Assembly (NCBI GenBank): GCA_937967755.1
Contig: CALBTA010000704.1
Coordinates: forward strand, 1 to 5,103
Direction: 5' to 3'
DNA length: 5,103 nt
Source of the DNA: an uncultured Planctomycetaceae bacterium
GTDB lineage: Bacteria; Planctomycetota; Planctomycetia; Pirellulales; Pirellulaceae
The notes beneath the pieces were generated by a model, which saw nothing but the letters and a program-made list of their open reading frames with translations, made no database searches and was not told where the DNA came from. Below are positions 1 to 5,103 of this stretch, piece by piece; positions within the stretch are counted from its first letter, which is position 1; each line of letters opens with the position of its first letter. The position numbers and the translations under genes were made by a program.

Positions 1-8
1 TCGACCCG

Positions 9-476
9 CTAATGCGAATGTTCACCTTGGTGACCGTCATGTCCATGGTCTTCGGCGTGCTCCCCGTCATGATGCGCCCCGTGCCCGTGCGAGCCCGAGC
101 CGGGATCGGCACTGTGGTGCAAGCGTTCGTAAGAATAATGCTGATACCGGCAACCGATGTCGGGCACCAGCATCAGGATCAAAAAGATCGACATCATCCC
201 CGCGGGAATGGTCAGCACGTACTTCCAGTTCGCTTCCCAAATCAAGTGCATGAAAAACGCCATCACCAGAAACGCCTTCATGCAAGAGACCGCCATCATG
301 AACGTTCGGCTGACATTGGTGGGAATGTTCTCATTCCAGAAATCGAAAAACGTCAGGAACGATGCGGTGGTCAGAACGCACAGGGCGATGAACACCATGA
401 TGTATTTACCATTGCCGCCGTGGTCATGATCGTCGTGACCATGGGCGTCGTGCGGTTGTTCGGTTGCAGTATCCAT
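9..476 (-). CDS. ctaF: Cytochrome c oxidase subunit IV, prokaryotic type, His-rich ends
   Basis: This is a 155-residue small membrane subunit of the heme-copper oxidase, of the bacterial COX4/CtaF (CyoD-like) family. Three hydrophobic segments are visible at about residues 24-44, 58-78 and 86-106. The conserved family core sits around the second, with CMKAFLVMAFFMHLIWE at 65-81 followed by WKY. In this family the subunit supports assembly or stability of the complex and has no cofactor. Oddly, both ends are His-rich: five His at residues 9-19 and twelve His among residues 120-155, mixed with Asp, Glu and Gly. The protein is longer than the usual ~95-110 residues because of these tails. The start lies 16 bp after the ctaE stop and the stop is TAG at 9-11. 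There is no Shine-Dalgarno sequence before the ATG. Identification rests on the core motif and the position after ctaE; it is confident as a family, less so for the symbol. Confidence 0.9.
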   Translation of the reverse strand: MDTATEQPHDAHGHDDHDHGGNGKYIMVFIALCVLTTASFLTFFDFWNENIPTNVSRTFMMAVSCMKAFLVMAFFMHLIWEANWKYVLTIPAGMMSIFLILMLVPDIGCRYQHYSYERLHHSADPGSGSHGHGAHHDGEHAEDHGHDGHQGEHSH

Positions 477-482
477 GAAATA

Positions 483-490
483 TCAGCAGT
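483..490 (-). promoter_or_regulatory. Leader octamer before ctaF, shared with ctaE
   Basis: The minus strand reads ACTGCTGA followed by 6 nt and the ctaF ATG, matching the ctaE leader exactly in sequence and spacing. It fills half of the 16-bp spacer between ctaE and ctaF. A role in translation initiation is only a guess. Confidence 0.25.
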
Positions 491-492
491 GT

Positions 493-1887
493 TTAGAACA
501 GGTAAAGCAGCGGAAACAAGAAAATCCAAACTAAATCGACAAAGTGCCAGTACAAACCGATGTTTTCAATCGTGCCGGCGTTGGTGCGGGTGTAGCGGAC
601 GGGCAGCATTAGGGCGAAGACAATCAACCCGACCACGACGTGAATGGCGTGAAAGCCGGTCAGCAAAAAGTAGGTGCTGGCCCACATGTTGCCGCTGGGA
701 ATGACCATCGGCAGGCGCAAATGATGCGAGTCGTTTAAACCTTGTGGAGCCTTGGCGGCTTCAATCAATTCCGGCAACACGCCCAACCGCCCTTCGATGA
801 CCGCTAGTTCGCTGCTAAGCGGATCGATCTTCTCGGTGGAGAAGTCCACGATCTCTTGCGTCTTGGCGGCGATGGCGGCATCAAGCTGCTCGGCGGGGGA
901 AACTTCCTCCTCCGCAGGCGGGTCGGCGACGGCAGTTCCGCCGCCGTCATCTTCTGCTTCCCCGTCCTCGGGTTCATCCTGGCAACCGTCGCCTTCCGCC
1001 TCATCCGCGGCGGCACTGGCATCATCTGCCGCGGGCGCATCGTCCAGCGCTTCGCGTTGCTCCAAAAGCTTCGCCTCTTCCTCTTGCAACGCTCGGCGCT
1101 GTTGAAGGAGCGGCGCGCGCTCTCGTGTCAGTGCAACCTTGCGAAGCTGCAACTCGCTTTGGTCACCTTCTAAGTAAGCGAGGTGAGGATTGTCTGCCGG
1201 ATCAAGGGCGTGCGAATGGTGGACAACGAACCCCAACGCATCAAGGGCGGCACGGGCTTCGGCGGGGTCTTCGGCTGTGGCGGCGTCGCGTTCGGCATAG
1301 CGGATTACGTGCTCGAGCATCGTGCCGTAGTATTGCAACTTTTCGCTTTCTTTCTCCGAAAGTTCCCCTGCGGAGTTTTCCAACGCGGCCCGGCGGCTGT
1401 CCACCTCGGTGCGGAGCGCCGCCGCGTAGTAGACATCCGACTTTTCATACACCAGCGAGTGGGGCCTGGCCGGGTAAATGCCGTGCGTGAACTTCGAGTT
1501 GTACTCGTACATCTTCACCAGCAAGAACACGCTGCCGAGTAGGAACGTTGCGATCAACCAACTTCGGGCGGATGAAGAGTTGTTGTTTTTCGCCGCTTCC
1601 AGCGCGAGCACAACCGTCACGCTGGAGCAGATGAGTACGAACGTATTGAACGCCCCAATCGGTTCGACCAGATGCACGTCGTGCGGTGAAGGCCAGGTGC
1701 CTGGCGGGGCGCCAAAGCGAATCACCACGTAAACGCCGATCAACGCGGCGAAGAACATAATTTCCGTCGAAAGGAACAGCCACAGGAATACCTTGCCCTT
1801 TGGAAGCGGCAAGGCCGGCTGGTATTCCAACTGGATGTGGGCGTGGTCGTCGTGCCCGTGGCCGTGATCTTTCTTATCGTGTGCCAT
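493..1887 (-). CDS. ctaE: Cytochrome c oxidase subunit III with large internal insertion
   Basis: This 464-residue protein is a five-helix bacterial COX3, normally about 200 residues. Helices are visible at about residues 32-57 (with STEIMFF, the conserved SE-x-FF region), 77-98, 108-127 (ending in KMYEY, the conserved Glu-Tyr), 399-428 ([14 protein letters not shown], a hallmark) and 442-463 ([18 protein letters not shown], a hallmark). Subunit III binds no metal; in the family it stabilises subunit I and sustains proton uptake. The N-terminal tail is His-rich (six His in residues 3-17). Between helices 3 and 4, where relatives have a short loop, there are about 250 extra charged residues (140-395) in the same frame with no stop. 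The conserved helices on both sides argue that this is one intact protein and not two genes. The start is 20 bp after the ctaB stop with no Shine-Dalgarno sequence. The stop is TAA at 493-495. Confidence 0.95.
   Translation of the reverse strand: MAHDKKDHGHGHDDHAHIQLEYQPALPLPKGKVFLWLFLSTEIMFFAALIGVYVVIRFGAPPGTWPSPHDVHLVEPIGAFNTFVLICSSVTVVLALEAAKNNNSSSARSWLIATFLLGSVFLLVKMYEYNSKFTHGIYPARPHSLVYEKSDVYYAAALRTEVDSRRAALENSAGELSEKESEKLQYYGTMLEHVIRYAERDAATAEDPAEARAALDALGFVVHHSHALDPADNPHLAYLEGDQSELQLRKVALTRERAPLLQQRRALQEEEAKLLEQREALDDAPAADDASAAADEAEGDGCQDEPEDGEAEDDGGGTAVADPPAEEEVSPAEQLDAAIAAKTQEIVDFSTEKIDPLSSELAVIEGRLGVLPELIEAAKAPQGLNDSHHLRLPMVIPSGNMWASTYFLLTGFHAIHVVVGLIVFALMLPVRYTRTNAGTIENIGLYWHFVDLVWIFLFPLLYLF
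703..1470 (-). other. Charged coiled-coil and acidic insertion inside subunit III
   Basis: This stretch encodes residues about 140-395 of CtaE. In order: a charged, probably helical part at 150-217; a short His-containing part (VVHHSH at 221-226); a Leu/Glu/Arg/Gln-rich segment at 244-282 that looks like a coiled coil; an Ala/Asp/Glu/Gly low-complexity linker at 282-330 with 20 acidic residues and no Lys or Arg (bases 898-1044), holding the only Cys of the insertion (302); another predicted helix at 331-380; and SHH at 387-389 just before helix 4. No transmembrane segment or known domain is recognised. By the family topology the loop between these two helices faces the periplasm, so the insertion should too; that is inference. 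Reading-frame continuity makes it a true part of the protein. Confidence 0.8.
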
Positions 1888-1893
1888 AGTCGT

Positions 1894-1901
1894 TCAGCAG
1901 T
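1894..1901 (-). promoter_or_regulatory. Leader octamer before ctaE, shared with ctaF
   Basis: The minus strand reads ACTGCTGA followed by 6 nt and the ctaE ATG. The identical octamer sits at the identical distance before ctaF. It does not resemble a Shine-Dalgarno sequence. Its function is unknown and it may be coincidence. Confidence 0.25.
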
Positions 1902-1907
1902 TCGTAT

Positions 1908-2840
1908 TCAAAATAACGGTAGCGCGATCAACAAGATCAACAGCGACGGCAAGTAAACAAGCGACGCCCGCAATAACAAGCGGGCTGTTGTGTCGTTGGT
2001 ATTCAAGCAAAACGCAATCGCACACATCAGTTGCCCCGTGCCCAGGACCAACGCGGCTAACATGAAAACGCCTGCGTCGAACATCGGGTAATGCCCAGTC
2101 GCGGCCAGGAAACTGAGCGGCAACAGCATCAATGCGCAAACGACCGCCTGCAGGCCGGCGTGGCGTCCGCTGGGATCGACCACCGGAGACATCTTCGCGC
2201 CGGCGGCAGCGTAATCTTCGCGATAGATCCAGGCGATCGCCATAAAATGCGGAAACTGCCACATCAGCAGGATGCAAAACAGCGCGGCGGCGGGCTGCCA
2301 ATAACTTCCAGCAGCCGAAGCCCCGATCAAGACCGGCAACGCGCCGGCGATGGCCCCCACGTGCGTGTTCCAAATGCTGCGCGACTTCATAGGGGTGTAA
2401 GCGACCACATACAGCAGCCACGTACTGGCGGCAAGGACCGCGGGGAGCCATCCGGCGGTTGCCAGCAAATAGGCGATGCCAGCGATGATTGTCACCGATG
2501 CAAACCAAAGAACTTCGCGCTGGCTGAGCCTGCCAGCCGGCAACGGGCGGTTGCGTGTGCGGTTCATTCGCAGATCACTGCGCCGCTCCAGCAAGTGATT
2601 CATTGCACTGGCGCTGGCGGCGGTAAGCAGTGTGCCAAACAGCGCGTGCATGATGGCGAGCGGATGGGGTTGCCCTAAACTGGCAACGAACCCGCCGGCG
2701 GCAACGGAAATGAGAACGAGTACGGCGATGCGCGGCTTGGTGAGTTCAACGTAGTCGGCGATGCGCACGGAAATCGCCGACCGCAACTTTGACCGCTGTG
2801 CGGTATCGATCGGTTTTACGGTCGTTGTGGGAGTGCTCAT
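1908..2840 (-). CDS. ctaB: Protoheme IX farnesyltransferase (heme O synthase)
   Basis: This 310-residue membrane enzyme of the UbiA prenyltransferase superfamily (CtaB/CyoE/COX10) transfers a farnesyl group from farnesyl diphosphate to the 2-vinyl group of heme B, giving heme O for CtaA. The first diphosphate/Mg motif is N81-x3-E85-x3-D89, followed by the MNRTRNRPLPAG block at 92-103. Glu at the second motif position, where many bacterial enzymes have Asp, also occurs in mitochondrial COX10. YTPMKSRS at 148-155, HVGAIAGALPVLIG at 160-173, WQFPHFMAIAW at 194-204 and DYAAAGAKMSPV at 209-220 are the other conserved blocks. Eight or nine hydrophobic segments fill the rest. The frame stays open upstream to 3041, but ATG at 2840 is chosen: it gives the normal family length, overlaps the ctaA TGA as ATGA, and has a purine-rich site before it. 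The stop is TGA at 1908-1910. Confidence 0.96.
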   Translation of the reverse strand: MSTPTTTVKPIDTAQRSKLRSAISVRIADYVELTKPRIAVLVLISVAAGGFVASLGQPHPLAIMHALFGTLLTAASASAMNHLLERRSDLRMNRTRNRPLPAGRLSQREVLWFASVTIIAGIAYLLATAGWLPAVLAASTWLLYVVAYTPMKSRSIWNTHVGAIAGALPVLIGASAAGSYWQPAAALFCILLMWQFPHFMAIAWIYREDYAAAGAKMSPVVDPSGRHAGLQAVVCALMLLPLSFLAATGHYPMFDAGVFMLAALVLGTGQLMCAIAFCLNTNDTTARLLLRASLVYLPSLLILLIALPLF

Positions 2841-3853
2841 GCCAGCACCCCCTTCAATGTCGTCGCGGTGACAGGTTGGGCCGCGGGCGACTGCAGCAGA
2901 CGGAAACTTCGCAGCGTTAGCATCACGCCGATGCCCAGCAGCAAACTTCCCATCGCCTGATGGGCGGTTACGATCATCGCTTGAGCGTAGCTGCCCGCGG
3001 CAATTGTATGGCCAACGCCCAGGCCCATCTCTTTCGCCCAATCGGGCCAGGAATAGTTGGCGACCCAGGTTGCGCTGCCCAGGCCAATTTGCAATGCGAT
3101 CAAACCGCCCAGCGCCAGCGCGGGAAACAACAGCGAGGCCAATTGACGATGACGAACGACCGTTCGCACAACCAGCAAAAGCACATGCACCACCAAAGCT
3201 GCTGCCAGAATCAGATGAAAGAAGACGAAGCCGCGGAACGCCTGCGGCGACAGGTCAACGGGCAAGTGCCGCAAATGGGCACCGACGATCAACTGCACGA
3301 ACACCAGGCCCGTGGTGATGGCGGCGAGCCGTTGCAACTTGCTTGCGCCGGCATGCAATGGGCGCTTCGTCGTTGACTTCCACAACCGCGAGGTCACAAC
3401 GGCCAAGGCCACGCACAACCCGAAAAACGCCGGCCCAACGATGCCGTGTAAACGGGCGAGCGCAACTTCATTTTCGATGACCCGAACGCCCCCCAGCACG
3501 CCTTGGAAAATGACTAGTGCCAACGCGGCCGCCGACAGCCAGCGCACCCAAAGGCGAGGATCAAACCGACAAATGGCAACCACCAGCCCGATGGCAATCA
3601 GCCCGACCGCCGCGCCCAACAGCCGGTGGCCATGCTCGATGAACAAATCGAACGGCCCGTAAATCCAAGTTTGCCACGGGTATAGGAACAAGTTGTACCC
3701 GTAGGTGCTTGGCCAATCGGGCACAGCCATGCCGGCGTCGTACGTGGTGACCAGTCCGCCCACCCAGATCAGAGGGAAGGTTGCGCAGACCAACAACACC
3801 GCCACCAGGTGCGGAATGCGGGATGCGGGTTGCGGAGTCGTCAACGTTGGCAT
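2837..3853 (-). CDS. ctaA: Heme A synthase (CtaA/COX15 family)
   Basis: This 338-residue integral membrane protein oxidises the C8 methyl of heme O to a formyl group, making heme A for the oxidase encoded around it. About eight hydrophobic segments are visible (roughly 15-35, 76-94, 105-122, 137-155, 176-192, 208-230, 241-260, 295-318), the usual two four-helix halves. The family's key residues are present: E73 and H76 in EHGHR, H136 in RLHG, H213 in FFHLIL and H298 in TAHQAMG. These match the catalytic Glu and four heme-ligand His of the Bacillus enzyme. The loop after helix 1 (about 36-65, with AVPDWPSTYG) has no Cys, so it lacks the cysteine pair of Bacillus-type CtaA. No Shine-Dalgarno sequence precedes ATG 3853, and an 8-bp inverted repeat lies just upstream. 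The N-terminal 7-16 residues are encoded by a degenerate heptamer repeat. The 3' end overlaps ctaB by 4 bp, suggesting coupled translation. Confidence 0.95.
   Translation of the reverse strand: MPTLTTPQPASRIPHLVAVLLVCATFPLIWVGGLVTTYDAGMAVPDWPSTYGYNLFLYPWQTWIYGPFDLFIEHGHRLLGAAVGLIAIGLVVAICRFDPRLWVRWLSAAALALVIFQGVLGGVRVIENEVALARLHGIVGPAFFGLCVALAVVTSRLWKSTTKRPLHAGASKLQRLAAITTGLVFVQLIVGAHLRHLPVDLSPQAFRGFVFFHLILAAALVVHVLLLVVRTVVRHRQLASLLFPALALGGLIALQIGLGSATWVANYSWPDWAKEMGLGVGHTIAAGSYAQAMIVTAHQAMGSLLLGIGVMLTLRSFRLLQSPAAQPVTATTLKGVLA
2848..2855 (-). promoter_or_regulatory. Likely ribosome binding site of ctaB
   Basis: On the minus strand GAAGGGGG lies 7 nt before the ATG at 2840. It is the only convincing Shine-Dalgarno-like stretch in front of any start in this window. 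It lies inside the 3' end of ctaA and supports the 2840 start over upstream in-frame alternatives. Confidence 0.5.
3807..3834 (-). repeat. Degenerate heptamer tandem repeat in ctaA 5' end
   Basis: On the plus strand four consecutive 7-mers read aggtgcg, gaatgcg, ggatgcg and ggttgcg, sharing the ending TGCG. The repeat encodes about residues 7-16 of CtaA (PQPASRIPHL region), before the first membrane helix. Because the unit is not a multiple of three, a copy change would shift the frame. Confidence 0.45.
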
Positions 3854-3863
3854 TGTGCTGTTG

Positions 3864-3888
3864 CCGGAAGGGCCGACCGACCTTCCGG
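3864..3888 (-). other. Perfect inverted repeat in the ctaD-ctaA spacer
   Basis: CCGGAAGG (3864-3871) and CCTTCCGG (3881-3888) form an 8-bp perfect stem with a 9-nt loop, in the 68-bp spacer between ctaD and ctaA and ending 10 bp before the ctaA ATG. No T-run follows it in the direction of transcription, so it does not look like a standard intrinsic terminator. It may be an mRNA processing or stability hairpin that separates the abundant ctaD message from ctaA, or a leaky attenuator. It also puts the only SD-like GGAAGG of the leader inside a stem. Confidence 0.5.
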
Positions 3889-3921
3889 TTATCTCGAACA
3901 GGTCGCAAAAACCGTTCCACG

Positions 3922-5103
3922 TTAGGCGGTTGCCGGTTCCGGTTTGGGCGGCGGGTCGAACTGTGGGTAGTAATCTTCGTCGACCTCAGGCGAGCCGTAC
4001 TCATACGGGCCGCGGTAGACGATGGGCTGGAAGTCAAAATTGCCGTGGCCTGGCGGGCTGGGCGTGCACCATTCCAGCGTGTTGCTATGCCACGGGTTTC
4101 GCCCGACGCGTCGGCCGTTGAACATGCTGGTGATGAAGTTGAAGGCAAAGATCACCTGCACCGCGACCATGGCGATGGCGCAATAGCTCATGAACTCGTT
4201 CATGGGCAACAGGTGACGGAACGTTTCGTAGTGGTAAGGATCAGCAAGGCGACGCGGGAAACCGACGGCCCCTAAAATGTGCATGGTGAAGAACGTGCCA
4301 TTTAGGAACACAAACGTCAGGAAGAAATGAATCTTGCCGAGCGTCTCGTTCATCATCCGCCCAAACATCTTCGGGTACCAGTAATAGATTCCGCCGAACA
4401 CGGCCATCGCCGTTCCGGCGAACAGCACATAATGGAAGTGGGCGACGATGAAGTAGGTATCGTGAATAAAAATATCAACCGGCGTAGCGGCCATAAAAAT
4501 TCCGGAAAGCCCGCCGATGATAAACATCGAAACAAATGACAGCGCGTACAGCATCGGCGTGGTGAATTCGATCTTCCCGCCCCAGATGGTTCCCAGCCAA
4601 TTGAACACCTTCACGGCACTGGGCAGCGCGATCAACATGGTGGCGACCATGAAAGTCATGCCGAGAATCGGGTTCATCCCAGAGACGAACATGTGGTGCC
4701 CCCAAACGATAAAGCCCAAGCCGGCGATTCCACTGATGGAATAGACCATTGGCTTGTATCCGAACAGCGGCTTGCGGGCGAACGTGGCGATGATATCGCT
4801 GACCATCCCCATCGCCGGCAGAATCATGATGTAAACCGCGGGATGCGAGTAAAACCAAAACAGGTGTTGCCACAAAAGCGGCTGCCCGCCGCCGGAGTAC
4901 ATGGGTGAGTTGTTCACGACCCAGCCGTCGGGGATGAAAAATCCTGTGCCGATCATGCGATCCGTCAGTTGCATGAAGCCCGCGGCGGTGAGAACGGGCA
5001 ACGCGAACGCTTGCAGGATGGCCGTGATGAACATGCCCCAGATCGTCATCGGCAGGCGGAACATGGTCATGGCGGGAGCCCGCATCATGATGATCGTGGT
5101 CAT
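3922..5103 (-). CDS. ctaD: Cytochrome c oxidase subunit I, A2-type, C-terminal part
   Basis: This partial gene has 393 codons visible, from the loop before helix V to the C-terminus; roughly the first 150-200 residues lie beyond the window, and the ATG at 5103 is an internal Met. It is the catalytic subunit of a heme-copper O2 reductase. Visible ligands, numbered in the fragment: CuB H87, H136 and H137; Y91, the partner of the His-Tyr crosslink; heme a3 H222 and heme a H224 in HDTYFIVAHFHY; Mg-site H214/D215; and the propionate-binding R284/R285. K-channel residues S102 and K165 are present, with S162 where A1 enzymes have Thr. Helix VI reads YSHPAVY (85-91), with the A1 proton-channel Glu replaced by Ala and the Tyr-Ser pair of A2-type (Rhodothermus-like) oxidases. 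The loop before helix VI is about ten residues longer than usual. The D-channel entry is outside the window. The stop is TAA at 3922-3924. Confidence 0.97.
   Translation of the reverse strand: MTTIIMMRAPAMTMFRLPMTIWGMFITAILQAFALPVLTAAGFMQLTDRMIGTGFFIPDGWVVNNSPMYSGGGQPLLWQHLFWFYSHPAVYIMILPAMGMVSDIIATFARKPLFGYKPMVYSISGIAGLGFIVWGHHMFVSGMNPILGMTFMVATMLIALPSAVKVFNWLGTIWGGKIEFTTPMLYALSFVSMFIIGGLSGIFMAATPVDIFIHDTYFIVAHFHYVLFAGTAMAVFGGIYYWYPKMFGRMMNETLGKIHFFLTFVFLNGTFFTMHILGAVGFPRRLADPYHYETFRHLLPMNEFMSYCAIAMVAVQVIFAFNFITSMFNGRRVGRNPWHSNTLEWCTPSPPGHGNFDFQPIVYRGPYEYGSPEVDEDYYPQFDPPPKPEPATA

Noticed and set aside
12..704. A 230-codon plus-strand open frame opposite ctaF and the end of ctaE
   Set aside because: It is antisense to two clearly conserved genes, its translation has no recognisable family or sensible composition, and it arises from His/Asp codons read on the other strand.
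752..1105. A Ser/Ala-rich 117-codon plus-strand open frame
   Set aside because: It is the mirror of the acidic Ala/Glu/Asp linker of subunit III; the low-complexity Ser/Ala composition is what antisense of such codons gives.
703..1470. The possibility that the subunit III insertion is a separate gene or a mobile element splitting ctaE
   Set aside because: The frame runs through without a stop, no terminal repeats or recombinase-like sequence are visible, and both flanking COX3 halves are intact and in frame.
2841..3041. An upstream in-frame extension of ctaB
   Set aside because: It would overlap ctaA by about 200 bp, has no family similarity and exceeds normal CtaB length; ATG 2840 has an ATGA overlap and an SD-like site.
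3864..3888. Intrinsic terminator ending the ctaD transcript
   Set aside because: The stem is only 8 bp and no T-run follows on the minus strand; the downstream genes serve the same complex.
3561..4148. A 195-codon minus-strand frame spanning the ctaD-ctaA junction
   Set aside because: It lies in a different frame across the end of ctaD and start of ctaA, and its Arg/Pro/Ser-rich translation resembles no protein.

Overview
The window is fully coding on the minus strand and holds one gene cluster for an aa3/caa3-type cytochrome c oxidase and its heme A supply. In transcription order (right to left) it reads: ctaD (subunit I, 5' end cut off by the window edge), ctaA (heme A synthase), ctaB (protoheme IX farnesyltransferase), ctaE (subunit III) and ctaF (subunit IV). 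Spacings are 68 bp (ctaD-ctaA), a 4-bp ATGA overlap (ctaA-ctaB), 20 bp (ctaB-ctaE) and 16 bp (ctaE-ctaF), which fits a single operon. There is no gene-free stretch over 300 bases. I see no RNA gene, mobile element or CRISPR array.

The proteins work together. CtaB converts heme B to heme O, and CtaA oxidises heme O to heme A. Heme A is inserted into CtaD, which binds two hemes A and CuB and reduces O2. CtaE and CtaF are the accessory membrane subunits. Subunit II (CuA) is not in the window and most likely lies upstream of ctaD, beyond position 5103.

The organism looks like a planctomycete, perhaps of the Pirellulales. This is inferred from recalled protein style (COX1 with a YSHPAVY helix VI and a C-terminal VYRGPYEYGSPE tail, a strongly His-rich subunit IV, a very long subunit III, poor Shine-Dalgarno sequences) and moderately high GC. 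It was not tested by any search.

The core genes are ordinary and well conserved. The least ordinary features are: a roughly 250-residue charged, partly coiled-coil and acidic insertion inside subunit III, predicted on the periplasmic side; His-rich tails on subunits III and IV; an A2-type proton-channel signature in subunit I; and an identical octamer at identical spacing before the start codons of ctaE and ctaF. I found no convincing undescribed system beyond these.
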